Shown: positions 54,905 to 63,640, numbered from the stretch's first letter. The stretch: 64,000 nucleotides of DNA from Agaribacillus aureus (GCA_030442055.1 JAUJEB010000007.1:496001-560000), one strand, 5' to 3'. Made by a program: numbers and translations. The notes: generated by a model not told the origin, from the sequence alone.

Positions 54905-55504
54905 TTAACCTGAAGAATCTTTTAATTCATTATAAAAGATAAACAATTGTGTCAGATGAGCTGCCTTATTGGGCTTCAGATTCTGTTTCTCAATGAATGC
55001 ATTTACTTTATCGGCATGAGCGCTCATCAGTTTCAGGAGATTCTTTTTCGATGGTACCAGAGATTTCACAAATTGCGATTCGTCAAGATAATAAAACTGG
55101 TCTATCTTTTTTACCACAGTCTTCTTGCCAACCCGCCTTCTGACCGTCGCTTCTCTCTTTAGTAAACTCACCCCACCGCTGGTAACTATCTGAAAAAATT
55201 GCGATACCATTTTATTTTCGTAAACCCTGACAGAGATGGCATGGTATCGTTTTATGCATGTAAGGTCATTATTGTGTACCTCAAAATAATCTACCAACCT
55301 TGGTGTAAAAGTTTTTATCTTACTCCCCGCCTTGTACATCAGGATATTATGTTTCAAGTGATAACTTATTTGTCCCGACAAGGTATGCCCGTTTTTCAGC
55401 TGGATTTTTCCAGGGAGCCAACGATGTTTAGGCAAATTGGTGGCCGATACCGTCAAACATGAATACACCATCACCACCACTACAAAAGACAGCAAGATCC
55501 TCAT
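54905..55504 (-). CDS. Secreted hypothetical protein
   Basis: The 199-residue protein begins MRILLSFVVVVMVYSCLTVS; it may be a lipoprotein (VYSC) or have an ordinary signal peptide. An Sm-like strand region follows (PGKIQLKNGHTLSGQISYHL) with basic RREATVRRRVGKK and helices at the C-terminus. Bacteroidota proteins of this kind have a YEVHxNDLT-like segment (here YFEVHNNDLT). Function unknown. The ATG at 55502-55504 is used; a TTG three codons upstream opens the frame. Confidence 0.6.
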   Translation of the reverse strand: MRILLSFVVVVMVYSCLTVSATNLPKHRWLPGKIQLKNGHTLSGQISYHLKHNILMYKAGSKIKTFTPRLVDYFEVHNNDLTCIKRYHAISVRVYENKMVSQFFQIVTSGGVSLLKREATVRRRVGKKTVVKKIDQFYYLDESQFVKSLVPSKKNLLKLMSAHADKVNAFIEKQNLKPNKAAHLTQLFIFYNELKDSSG

Positions 55505-55900
55505 AGCCTTCAATTTTTAATGCAACCGAATCCCCTCGTTTTAGGGTATAAAAAACCTGCAGACGCTGCAAAACGAGGTCAGTCCAGTTTGTTAAAACTA
55601 TTTTTTAAGGAATCAGATGGGAAGGGCCAGTGAGGCTTGCATAGCATTAATTGGCCGCATGACAGAGCAGGCCAAGATCTACAAGCAGGTCCTTGACTTC
55701 TAAATTTCCTTTATATTCATCCAGGAATGCCGAAAATAGATTTAGGTAAGAAATCACTTTCCGAGAACTCCTTACCTAAATTTATTAATACTTTGCGTTA
55801 TTTGCAATGTGTGGGAAGTATCTTAATTACTCAAGTTACAATTTTGTGCCTTTTGTGACGGAATTTAACCACTTTCATGGCATGATTCTGTCAACTTAGC
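55505..55900. other. 396-base gene-free region with two hairpins
   Basis: First, CCTCGTTTT (55534-55542) pairs with AAAACGAGG (55570-55578), enclosing a smaller hairpin TGCAG-ACG-CTGCA (55558-55570), within the leader of the 54905 gene. Second, ATTTAGGTAAG (55740-55750) and CTTACCTAAAT (55771-55781), perfect 11-bp arms with a 20-base loop, downstream of azoR. No ORF is supported. Confidence 0.5.
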
Positions 55901-56506
55901 TTAAAAAGTAGCCACCGGGCGAATGTTTGCGATATAATTTTGCGCCGCTTTTACCCTTTGCTCTCCTTCAAAAAGGATCTGATCAGCCTTGATGACTTCC
56001 ACATCTCTGATTCCTATAAATGACAGGACATGTTTAAGATAACCGGTAGCATAGTCTTTGCTGCTTCCCACCTCGGTACCTGCCGAAACCATAATCAGGT
56101 AGGTTTTGGTATCTTCCAGAAGGCCTTCTGAAATTTTGTTTTTGTATCTGAAGGTAACATTTGCCCTGCATATCAGATCAATGTAGGCTTTCAGCGCTGC
56201 TGGGATACCAAAGTTGTATATGGGAACGCCGATTACCAGGATATCTATCATTTTGATTTCTTCAATCAGCTCATCTGAAGTCTTCAACGCCTTTTTAACA
56301 GATTCACTTTTCGAAGCCCCAACGGTAAGCATGCCTTTCACCATTTCATCACTAACGAAGGGAACCCCGTCAGTTAAATCGCGACGAATAACTTCCGCCT
56401 CCGGAAAGTTGGCCTGGAGCTGTGCGATTAATTGATTGGTCAGCAAGCGGCTGTAAGATCCCTCTTTCCTGCTGCTGGCATCTATTCTTAATATTTTTTT
56501 TGTCAT
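55901..56506 (-). CDS. azoR: FMN-dependent NADH azoreductase (second copy)
   Basis: The 201-residue protein shows the AzoR motifs RIDASSRKEGSYSRLLTNQL, VIGVPIYNFGIPAALKAYID, and MVSAGTEVGSSKDYATGYLK. It lies 94 bases after the AhpD-like gene and is probably the last gene of the DoxX-AhpD-AzoR operon opposite the MocR regulator. The set suggests control by, and defence against, quinone or thiol-reactive electrophiles. Paralogue at 2549. Confidence 0.9.
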   Translation of the reverse strand: MTKKILRIDASSRKEGSYSRLLTNQLIAQLQANFPEAEVIRRDLTDGVPFVSDEMVKGMLTVGASKSESVKKALKTSDELIEEIKMIDILVIGVPIYNFGIPAALKAYIDLICRANVTFRYKNKISEGLLEDTKTYLIMVSAGTEVGSSKDYATGYLKHVLSFIGIRDVEVIKADQILFEGEQRVKAAQNYIANIRPVATF

Positions 56507-56599
56507 GGTTATTTTGTCTTTTCAATTTATCATTCATTGAAGAGGAGGGGTGGCACAATCTCACCTCCACCGGGGAGGCTATGACGACCCCCTGCCAAA

Positions 56600-57043
56600 T
56601 TACTCAGGTTGTAATTTTGTGGCAACACCGATGCGATTCCATGAGTTGATGGTGTTGATAGCGATAATGAGTTGTGCCAGGTATTGCTCACCAAAAAGCT
56701 CCAGGTTCTTATTGTAAACCTCGTCTGAAACACCGTGATCCGCAATCAAAGTAACTTCCTCTGTAAGCGCCAGCACTGCCCTTTCCTCTTCGGAAAAAAA
56801 TGGTGATTCCTGCCAGGCGCTTAACGCAAACAATCTTTTTGCTGACTCACCGGCGGCCAGCGCTTCTTCCGTATGCAAATGTATGCAGAAGTTGCATTTG
56901 TTGATTTGTGAAGCCCTTACTTTGATAAGGTTGCTGATCCTGGTAGAAATGGGCGTTTTTCCCAGAAACTCCTCGAACTTAAACAGGATGCCATATCCTT
57001 TCGGCTCTACTTTGCTAAGATTAATTCTAGGTTTGTTTTGCAT
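56600..57043 (-). CDS. Carboxymuconolactone decarboxylase / AhpD-like protein
   Basis: The 147-residue protein has the AhpD core: RISNLIKVRASQINKCNFCI followed by HLHTEEALAAGESAKRLFAL. The redox CxxC (CNFC) and the relay histidine three residues later are intact, so peroxidase-type activity is plausible. ALTEEVTLIADHGVSDEVY and AINTINSWNRIGVATKL close the fold. It lies 12 bases after the DoxX gene. Confidence 0.9.
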   Translation of the reverse strand: MQNKPRINLSKVEPKGYGILFKFEEFLGKTPISTRISNLIKVRASQINKCNFCIHLHTEEALAAGESAKRLFALSAWQESPFFSEEERAVLALTEEVTLIADHGVSDEVYNKNLELFGEQYLAQLIIAINTINSWNRIGVATKLQPE

Positions 57044-57055
57044 GGTTAAAGGTAT

Positions 57056-57526
57056 TTAAATTGATGTCTGTGATTTTTTCAATTGCAATCTTTCATCGAT
57101 ACTCCATCTGTAGTGAGCGATGCCCGCCAGCAGTAAGGCTGCCGCGCTATCGACAAATACGGAATAGTCTAACGGTGCTTTAATGCCCAGCGCGTAGGTC
57201 ATGGCAAGGGCAAATAGCAGGATCAGGGCCGCTGTTCCAAGGGCTGTCCACCTTGTTTTATATCCCAAAATCAATGTGGTGCCAAACAGTATTTCCAGGC
57301 CGGTAACGATGGTTGCCAATACTGGTGCCATCGCACCTCCTGCAAATGCATTCAGTTGATAAGTATAAGTCACAAAGTTTTCCCAGTTACCCCAGGCAAC
57401 ACCCTCCGCTCCCGGAGCCCCCCATAAACCAAATCTATCGGCTACCGCTGACAGTAAGGTAAAACCCAGCATCAACCGGAGGTATAGACCTGCTAAATCC
57501 TTAATTCTTTTCTGATTAATTTTCAT
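57056..57526 (-). CDS. DoxX-family membrane protein
   Basis: The 156-residue protein has four hydrophobic segments (LYLRLMLGFTLLSAVADRFG, MAPVLATIVTGLEILFGTTL, ALGTAALILLFALAMTYALG, VFVDSAAALLLAGIAHY). DoxX-like proteins associate with quinone-dependent thiol or electrophile defence. The ATG at 57524-57526 was preferred over a frame starting nine codons upstream. First gene of the operon opposite the MocR regulator. Confidence 0.85.
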   Translation of the reverse strand: MKINQKRIKDLAGLYLRLMLGFTLLSAVADRFGLWGAPGAEGVAWGNWENFVTYTYQLNAFAGGAMAPVLATIVTGLEILFGTTLILGYKTRWTALGTAALILLFALAMTYALGIKAPLDYSVFVDSAAALLLAGIAHYRWSIDERLQLKKSQTSI

Positions 57527-57566
57527 TGTAATAACATTTATTTTTATGGTCAAACCTCAGCAAACA

Positions 57567-57728
57567 AGGTATACCTACTTGCCTGGTAAGTGTCCAATTC
57601 AGGTTTTAGGTGCCAAATAAATTGTTTGTGAGTTTAAAAGACCTGCTTTCTTTTTTTGAATTACACGGCAATATTGATAAATTGTTGGCCTATTCTAATA
57701 GTCCAGAATTGATAAAACTGATAGTCCA
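57567..57728. promoter_or_regulatory. MocR operator region
   Basis: Three copies of one box are visible: AATAGTCCA (57697-57705), GATAGTCCA (57720-57728) and an inverted TGGCCTATT (57686-57694, reverse complement AATAGGCCA). The last direct copy abuts the regulator's ATG. TGGACT-type boxes as direct plus inverted repeats are known from MocR regulators such as TauR and PdxR. A 10-bp palindrome AGGTATACCT (57567-57576) lies on the DoxX side. Confidence 0.6.
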
Positions 57729-59192
57729 ATGCTGCCGTACGAAGATCTCATAAAGCCGGATAAAAATTCTACTAAGGCAGTTTATATTCAGATAGCTACT
57801 AAATTCATTGAGCTTATTCAGAAAGGGAAAATCAGGTCGGGGGCCAAGCTGCCGGGAAGCCGCCAATTAGCCCTGAAGCTGGGTATAAACCGCAATACGA
57901 TGAATGCCGCCTATGATGAATTGATTGCCCAGGGTTATGCGCTTTCGTTACAAAGAAAAGGCGTGTTTGTGGTGGAAAACCTGCCGGAGATCAAAGGGGA
58001 GGCGCTGGATGAGTCTTTGCAATCCAAAAGCTATCATGGTATTGCGCCCTTTGCCTGGAATGAGCAACTTCAAACCATCCCCCTGGTGAGTTTGCAGGAG
58101 TATCAACTGGTTATTGACGATGGCTTTCCGGATGTACGGCTGGCACCGATAGATTCATTGATGCGGGAATACCGCAGTCTTTCCAGGCGCAGTCCCAACC
58201 GGAAATTTCTCAAATATGGCCCCCCCGGCGGTTCGCACCGGTTGAAAATGGCGTTGTTTAAACATTTGGCTGATACCCGGGGCATCAACATTGCGCCGGA
58301 GAACATGCTTATTACCAGAGGGTGCCAGATGGGGTTTTACATTGCCGCAAAACTGCTGATAATGCCGGGAGATTATATGGTGGTCGGAACATCAAATTAT
58401 TTTGCTGTCGATGCGACATTCAGGCATTTCGGGGCTCGCTTGCTAAGGGTGCCGGTAGACGAAAACGGCATGGACATAGACAAGCTGGAAGCGTTATGTA
58501 AAAAAAAGAAGATCAAAGGTGTTTACGTCATTCCGCACCATCATCATCCTACCATGGTTACCCTTTCGACCGACCGGAGGATGAAGTTGCTTCAGCTGGC
58601 CGCTGCCTACAACTTTGCCATAATAGAAGATGATTATGACTTTGATTTTCACTATGACACCAATCCCATATTACCGCTGGCCAGCATTGATCCATATGGG
58701 CATGTGCTCTATGTGGGTTCAATCACCAAGACCGTCGCACCTGGTTTGAGAATGGGATTTTTAATCGGGCCCGAAAAATTTATTGATAAGGCTGCGCGGT
58801 TCAGGCTGTTGATTGACCGACAAGGAGATACCTTAATGGAGGAGGCGATGGCCTCACTTTATGAGCTGGGAGAAATTGATGGGCACCTGCGCCGGTCATT
58901 AAAAATTTACAGGGAACGGAGAAACGTGTTTTGCCACTTACTGGAAGAGAAACTGAACGATGCAGTCACTTTTGAAATACCCAGAGGCGGCCTGGGTATC
59001 TGGACGGTTTTCGATAAAAGTATTGACTTAACGCAGCTATTTAAAAGATCTTTAAAAATGGGGCTTATGATTAATGATCCATCTATATATAATAATGAAG
59101 TCTTCAACGAGAATGGTGTCCGCCTGGGCTTTGCCTCGGTGAATGAGACTGAGATTAACCGTGCGCTTGGTATTTTGGAAAGTGCCCTGTAA
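57729..59192 (+). CDS. MocR-type GntR/aminotransferase regulator
   Basis: The 487-residue protein has an N-terminal GntR winged helix (YIQIATKFIELIQKGKIRSG, AKLPGSRQLALKLGINRNTM) linked to a fold-type I aminotransferase domain: YGPPGGSHRLKMALFKHLAD, ITRGCQMGFYIAAKLL, IEDDYDFDFHYDT, and GSITKTVAPGLRMGF, where the lysine should bind PLP. This family uses PLP chemistry as a sensor. It is divergent from the DoxX-AhpD-AzoR operon, its probable target. Confidence 0.92.
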   Translation: MLPYEDLIKPDKNSTKAVYIQIATKFIELIQKGKIRSGAKLPGSRQLALKLGINRNTMNAAYDELIAQGYALSLQRKGVFVVENLPEIKGEALDESLQSKSYHGIAPFAWNEQLQTIPLVSLQEYQLVIDDGFPDVRLAPIDSLMREYRSLSRRSPNRKFLKYGPPGGSHRLKMALFKHLADTRGINIAPENMLITRGCQMGFYIAAKLLIMPGDYMVVGTSNYFAVDATFRHFGARLLRVPVDENGMDIDKLEALCKKKKIKGVYVIPHHHHPTMVTLSTDRRMKLLQLAAAYNFAIIEDDYDFDFHYDTNPILPLASIDPYGHVLYVGSITKTVAPGLRMGFLIGPEKFIDKAARFRLLIDRQGDTLMEEAMASLYELGEIDGHLRRSLKIYRERRNVFCHLLEEKLNDAVTFEIPRGGLGIWTVFDKSIDLTQLFKRSLKMGLMINDPSIYNNEVFNENGVRLGFASVNETEINRALGILESAL

Positions 59193-59505
59193 ATAATTCA
59201 GCTGCGTTGTGACCCATAACCCTGGCAGATACTCAAAATGCCTCAGATCATTATCAGGCTTTTCAAAGACAGCTTTCGGATAATAGGCCTTTTTGAACTG
59301 TTTTTCTGGCCTATCTTTTTTGTTTAATCTGGTCTATCTAAAACTAGCCTGACTGTTGCCCTTTTTTCTTTACAAAACGTTCAAACCAAAGAAAATCGGT
59401 CTTTATGACCTGTTGATTGCAGGGGATTGCACCAAATATGATTCAGGTCATAAAATCCGAAGCCGTACGGGATATAGTTTTACTGAAAAATGATAAAAGA
59501 AAGTC
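59193..59505. other. 313-base gene-free region before the globin/oxidase cluster
   Basis: The only structure seen is the inverted repeat at 59402-59454. A TATAGTTT box at about 59473 may be the promoter of the cluster. Confidence 0.45.
59402..59454. promoter_or_regulatory. Inverted repeat upstream of the globin/oxidase cluster
   Basis: TTTATGACCTG (59402-59412) and CAGGTCATAAA (59444-59454) are perfect 11-bp arms 31 bases apart (42 bases start to start, four helical turns). They lie 52-104 bases before the truncated-haemoglobin ATG. Two half-sites on one DNA face would suit a regulator dimer pair sensing NO or oxygen; the regulator is unknown. Confidence 0.5.
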
Positions 59506-59940
59506 ATGGAGAAAACTGAAACCGACAACTCGAAGCGATTATTGAATAACCGGGCAGCAATAAACTTTCTTGTCAAGACTTTTTATGCGAAGGTAAGAAA
59601 GGATGAGATGCTTGGCCCCATATTTAATGCTCAGGTACAGAACTGGCCGGAACACCTGGAACGGCTGACCGACTTTTGGCAAACCAACCTATTGTTTCAA
59701 CGCGCCTATAAAGGGAATCCTGTTAAGGCTCATATAGATACCGACAAACAAGTAGGCGGGAGTATCACAACGGAACATTTTGGAAGATGGCTGCAACTGT
59801 GGTTTGGAACCATAGATCAGCATTTTGAAGGAGAACATGCTGACAGGGCAAAAAACCACTCCAGAAAAATGTCTACCCATCTCTTTATGAGAATCTTTCA
59901 AAGCAGAGACGGATTACCAAAAATAAACCTGACAGAGTGA
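59506..59940 (+). CDS. Group III truncated haemoglobin
   Basis: The 144-residue protein has the group III pattern: RAAINFLVKTFYAKVRKDEM, PIFNAQVQNWPEHLERLTDF, FWQTNLLFQRAYKGNP and SITTEHFGRWLQLWFGTIDQ with the proximal histidine. Group III globins are found with cytochrome oxidases and NO metabolism. It is the first gene of the cluster; its stop is five bases before the oxidase start. Confidence 0.9.
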   Translation: MEKTETDNSKRLLNNRAAINFLVKTFYAKVRKDEMLGPIFNAQVQNWPEHLERLTDFWQTNLLFQRAYKGNPVKAHIDTDKQVGGSITTEHFGRWLQLWFGTIDQHFEGEHADRAKNHSRKMSTHLFMRIFQSRDGLPKINLTE

Positions 59941-59945
59941 AAAGA

Positions 59946-61742
59946 ATGATTGAAATGAAGCATTTCAAAACCGCAATGATGTTTTTTGCCTTGCTGGCGG
60001 GACCCTCTCTGCTAGCACTTGGGACTTCGAAAGATGCTATTACCAATGAGTCGCTGTTCTCGGAAGGGGGCATCATAGGATTAATAATCCTGTCTCTGGT
60101 AGTGGTGTTGGCCCTGATCATCATTTTACTGAGCAGAATTGGTAAATTGACCTTCGACCTGGCTACCAGGGAAACAAAAACCAGGCAACAGGAAATTGAT
60201 GAGGCGCTGGAAACTTTAAGCGAGTCGCAGGTTGACAGGCTGATCAGCCGTCAGAACTACTTTAAATTTCGGGTGACAGGTGACGAATTGGGAGGTACCG
60301 AAAAACCATCGGATGATCGCGGGTTGGTGAGCAAACTTGTTAAAAATCTTGGGCCAAGAATAACAGCGGAAAAACGAAAAAACACAACGCAGGCTTCCAT
60401 CGAACCTGAACACCGGAGATTGATCCTTGGTTTTATTGTTACAGCCACTTTTTGGCTGGTATTCGGGTCAGCGATAGGAGAATATTTAGGGATAAAATTT
60501 GTGGCGCCGGAATTAGACAAGGTATCCTGGTTGTCCTTCGGCAGGTTGAGGCCTGTCCATACCAATACCGTGTTTTGGGGCTGGGCATCTCTTGGCATGA
60601 TCGGCTTGGGTTATCACGTGGTGCCAAGAACTTCCAATACAAACCTTTTTAGCTATAAAATAGGCTGGATATCCCTGATCAGTATCAACCTGGCTGTCAT
60701 CCTCGGCAATATTTGCCTGATGGCGGGCATAAATAACGGCGGAGGTGAATACCGGGAATATATCTGGCCGGTTGCATTGCTATTTGCCACCGGACTGGCC
60801 CTTACCATCTACAACTACTATCAGACCATCGCGAAAAGAAAAACTACCGAGATCTATGTGTCTAACTGGTATATTATGGGTGCCGGTATCTGGACGCTGA
60901 TATTGGTGACCATTGCCTACCTGCCTTTTTACCAGGATGGTCTGGGGGAGACAATTATTCAGGGGTATCTGATGCATCAGGCCGTGGGCATGTGGTTTAT
61001 GACTTTTACCCTGGGCCTGGTTTATTACTATCTTCCCAGGGCATTGAATAAGCCTATCTATTCCTACTCATTGGGTGTGCTGGCATTTTGGACGCAGATG
61101 CTTTTTTATACCCTCATTGGTACACATCATTTTTTGTTTAGTCCAGTGCCCTGGTGGTTGCAAACAGTGGCGATCGTGTTTAGTATCGGGATGTTTATTC
61201 CGGTTACCGCGGGTACAGCCAACTTCCTGTTGACGATTAAGGGTTCCTGGAAGATGATCAGTGACAGCTACGTGCTTCCCTTTCTGTTTATTGGCGTGAT
61301 ATTTTATTTTGTCGGCTCTTCCCAGGGCAGTTTGCAGGCATTCAGGTTTACCAGCGTTATCTGGCATTTTACCGATTTCAACGTGGCCCACTCGCACATT
61401 ACCATGTATGGTATCATATCGATCTTTCTATGGGGTTTTATGTATTACCTGATGCCCACCATTACAGGTAGAAACCCAAAGGAGGTGTTGGTAGGCATGC
61501 ACTTTTGGCTAGCTGTCATCGGATTGCTTTTATATGTTTTTCCATTAATGATCGGAGGTACATTAAAAGGGCTTAGCTGGTTAAATGAAGAGCCGTTTAT
61601 TTCGTCAGTGGTTTTGATGGTCCCCTATTGGATATGGAGAGCAATCGGAGGATCATTTATGTTTCTATCGCATATCGTCTTCGCTTACAATGTTTATTAT
61701 ATGATGAAGGGGCCCACTTTGAAAATTGATAATGTCAAGTAA
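59946..61742 (+). CDS. ccoN: C-type (cbb3-like) haem-copper oxidase subunit I with N-terminal extension
   Basis: The 598-residue protein has the C-type oxidase ligands: H205 (RPVHTN) and H484 for low-spin haem b, H344 (MHQAVG), H394 and H395 (GTHH) for CuB, H482 (AHSHIT) for haem b3, and Y388 six residues before the HH pair, the cbb3 position of the cross-linked tyrosine. All three CuB histidines argue for an oxygen reductase rather than a NO reductase. Normal CcoN is about 470-480 residues. Here an extra approximately 150 residues carry a signal-like helix, a second helix (GLIILSLVVVLALIIILLSR) and a charged region, resembling a CcoP anchor. No CcoQ is seen. Confidence 0.88.
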   Translation: MIEMKHFKTAMMFFALLAGPSLLALGTSKDAITNESLFSEGGIIGLIILSLVVVLALIIILLSRIGKLTFDLATRETKTRQQEIDEALETLSESQVDRLISRQNYFKFRVTGDELGGTEKPSDDRGLVSKLVKNLGPRITAEKRKNTTQASIEPEHRRLILGFIVTATFWLVFGSAIGEYLGIKFVAPELDKVSWLSFGRLRPVHTNTVFWGWASLGMIGLGYHVVPRTSNTNLFSYKIGWISLISINLAVILGNICLMAGINNGGGEYREYIWPVALLFATGLALTIYNYYQTIAKRKTTEIYVSNWYIMGAGIWTLILVTIAYLPFYQDGLGETIIQGYLMHQAVGMWFMTFTLGLVYYYLPRALNKPIYSYSLGVLAFWTQMLFYTLIGTHHFLFSPVPWWLQTVAIVFSIGMFIPVTAGTANFLLTIKGSWKMISDSYVLPFLFIGVIFYFVGSSQGSLQAFRFTSVIWHFTDFNVAHSHITMYGIISIFLWGFMYYLMPTITGRNPKEVLVGMHFWLAVIGLLLYVFPLMIGGTLKGLSWLNEEPFISSVVLMVPYWIWRAIGGSFMFLSHIVFAYNVYYMMKGPTLKIDNVK

Positions 61743-62802
61743 CATGAACTTAAGTTTTCATACTAATCACCGTCTGCTGGTATCGCTGATATTTGGAGGT
61801 TTTGGGCTTCTAAGCTTGGGAATCGCCGTTTTGCCAGCATATAATGTGCAGGAAAATAATCGGCTTTTGCCAAGGCAATCACCGCTGACAGCCGCAGAGC
61901 AGAGGGGAAAGGATGTTTACATTGCGGAAGGCTGTGTCGGTTGTCATACACAACAGGTCAGGACTATTGCCATGGATAAAACCTGGGGTGAAAGGCCCGG
62001 CATTCCGGCGGATTATGCCACCAATACCAGGCCTGATCTGTGGAGGCAAACAGCCTCTATACTTGGAACAGAACGTACGGGGCCGGACCTTACCAATATT
62101 GGTCAAAGGCAGCCAAGCATAGATTGGCACCTGTTGCACCTGTTTAACCCTAGAATGGTGGTGGCCGAATCGATCATGCCCGCTTATCCCTGGCTTTTTG
62201 AAGAAAAAGAAAACCCCGGGAAGCATGACAGGGTTGTCAAACTACCACCGGAACAACAAAAGCATATAACCGGACAATTGGTTACTACCCGTAAAGCAGA
62301 AGATCTGGTAGCTTACTTACGCTCTTTGAAGCAACCAGATTTACCAGTAGGTATTAAAATCAACTTTATAGATTTTCCCAAAAGCAAGGATAAGGGCCGC
62401 GAGTTGCAGACGGTAGAAGGGAAAGTCGGTGATAGTAAAGCAGCCGGCGGAGACAAAGATTTCGATGGCGCGGCTCTGATCGCCAAAGGAGAGGTGTTGT
62501 TTCAGGCAAGATGCGCGGCCTGTCATCAGGGAAACGGAGAAGGACTGGCCGGCGCATTTCCCCCTTTGAAAGGAAGTGAGATTGTAAACAGCGAGGATCC
62601 ATCAAAGATGATCGATATCATTTTAAATGGATATGATGAAAATGAAGCTTACGGGGCTATGCCTGGATTTGCCGGTCAGTTGAGTGATGAAGAAATCGCC
62701 AGTATCGCTTCCTATGAAAGAAATAGCTGGGGCAATAGCGCTCCCGTCGTAGAACCGGCGACGGTAAAGGCCATCCGAGAAATGATAAAACCACCATTAT
62801 GA
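61732..62802 (+). CDS. CcoO-like subunit fused to a second cytochrome c domain
   Basis: The 356-residue protein has one N-terminal helix and a CcoO-like first half with CVGCH (C68, C71, H72) in EGCVGCHTQQVR, RTGPDLTNIGQRQPSIDWHL and a methionine ligand in SIMPAYPW. A linker leads to a second haem c site, CAACH (C261, C264, H265), with AMPGFAGQLSDEEI. CcoO normally has one haem and CcoP two; here one protein combines a CcoO-like and a single CcoP-like haem domain. The ATG at 61732 overlaps the ccoN end; 61744 is an alternative. Confidence 0.85.
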   Translation: MSSNMNLSFHTNHRLLVSLIFGGFGLLSLGIAVLPAYNVQENNRLLPRQSPLTAAEQRGKDVYIAEGCVGCHTQQVRTIAMDKTWGERPGIPADYATNTRPDLWRQTASILGTERTGPDLTNIGQRQPSIDWHLLHLFNPRMVVAESIMPAYPWLFEEKENPGKHDRVVKLPPEQQKHITGQLVTTRKAEDLVAYLRSLKQPDLPVGIKINFIDFPKSKDKGRELQTVEGKVGDSKAAGGDKDFDGAALIAKGEVLFQARCAACHQGNGEGLAGAFPPLKGSEIVNSEDPSKMIDIILNGYDENEAYGAMPGFAGQLSDEEIASIASYERNSWGNSAPVVEPATVKAIREMIKPPL

Positions 62803-63119
62803 TAAAATCCGGGTTTTATAAAAAAAAGATGTTTATCCTCCCCGCCCTGTTTTTGGTAGGTTTGGCTGGGTTTGTGTCAGCCATGGCCAGGCAGGATTTT
62901 AGCCGTTTTGTGGAAATTACCCTGTGCATTACTTACCCACAGGAATTGCTGACCACAGATCTCGGTTCAAATATGCCCGGGAGTAAATTAGATTTCGTAC
63001 TGATCTATCTTTCCATTGTAATCGTGGGATACACCTTGTTTCGCGGGTTGCAGTGTTTGATTAAGCCGGGAGAAGAAACCGGTGACCATATTAAACGTAA
63101 AATCCTAAATTCAAAATAA
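62799..63119 (+). CDS. Small membrane protein of the oxidase operon
   Basis: The 106-residue protein has two hydrophobic segments (MFILPALFLVGLAGFVSAMA and FVLIYLSIVIVGYTLFRGLQ) and no haem motif. The ATG overlaps the preceding stop (ATGA), so it is translated with the cytochrome subunit. It may replace CcoQ/CcoS-like assembly partners. Family not recognised. Confidence 0.7.
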   Translation: MIKSGFYKKKMFILPALFLVGLAGFVSAMARQDFSRFVEITLCITYPQELLTTDLGSNMPGSKLDFVLIYLSIVIVGYTLFRGLQCLIKPGEETGDHIKRKILNSK

Positions 63120-63120
63120 C

Positions 63121-63531
63121 ATGGACAAAGCCGACAAAAAGATCCGGATTTTCCTTGACGATGATTCAATTCCATTTGCAGAATACACCCCGCCCGTCAA
63201 ATTCCAGCTTGACACCACCAAGATGCAGGATGGCGACCATACCCTGACTATTGTAGCCAGGTCTACCGATGGCAGAGAGGGAATTAAAAAAGTAGATTTT
63301 GTGGTAAGAAACGGCCCAGAGATTAATGTCAGTGGCATTAAAAACAATGACGTGGTGGATGACAAAGTAAATATAGTTGTCAATGCCTATGGCAGTGAAA
63401 CCAGGGAGATCTTTGTGGTAGACGGTTCGGAAAACCCCAACGCTATTCCAAATTGGTTATGGGTTGTTATGTTAGGCTTTATTGCCTGGGGAGCTTTTTA
63501 CCTGATCTCATACCTGAATGCGCCAAATTAA
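63121..63531 (+). CDS. Tail-anchored Ig-like protein of the oxidase operon
   Basis: The 136-residue protein has an N-terminal beta-sandwich (IRIFLDDDSIPFAEYTPPVK, QDGDHTLTIVARSTDGREGI, FVVRNGPEINVSGI) and a C-terminal helix preceded by NPNAIPNWLWVVMLGFIAWG, like the N-terminal anchor of CcoP/FixP (NPxPxWW then a helix). There is no haem site. It starts one base after the previous stop. It looks like a CcoP remnant that lost its cytochrome, with the haem domain moved onto the CcoO-like subunit; this is inference. Confidence 0.65.
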   Translation: MDKADKKIRIFLDDDSIPFAEYTPPVKFQLDTTKMQDGDHTLTIVARSTDGREGIKKVDFVVRNGPEINVSGIKNNDVVDDKVNIVVNAYGSETREIFVVDGSENPNAIPNWLWVVMLGFIAWGAFYLISYLNAPN

Positions 63532-63607
63532 ACGCTTTAAATATTGAATAATCAAAATAGCCGATTCACTTTCATCCACGGTAAACACAGGCGACGACGG
63601 CGATTTC

Positions 63608-63640
63608 TCCCGGCATCTGCTAGCCGGGATAGACTTTTTG
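63608..63640 (+). terminator. Hairpin with T run after the oxidase cluster
   Basis: TCCCGGC (63608-63614), an eight-base loop and GCCGGGA (63623-63629) are followed by TAGACTTTTT. It lies 77 bases past the last operon gene and overlaps the 3' end of the convergent hemerythrin gene. Confidence 0.5.

Noticed and set aside
60257-61397. Several minus-strand ORFs over the oxidase gene
   Set aside because: Antisense shadows with unusual composition; the plus-strand oxidase motifs explain the region.
59946-61742. Nitric oxide reductase large subunit
   Set aside because: All three CuB histidines and the C-type tyrosine are present, and the glutamates expected at a FeB site are not apparent. A cbb3-like oxidase is the better call.
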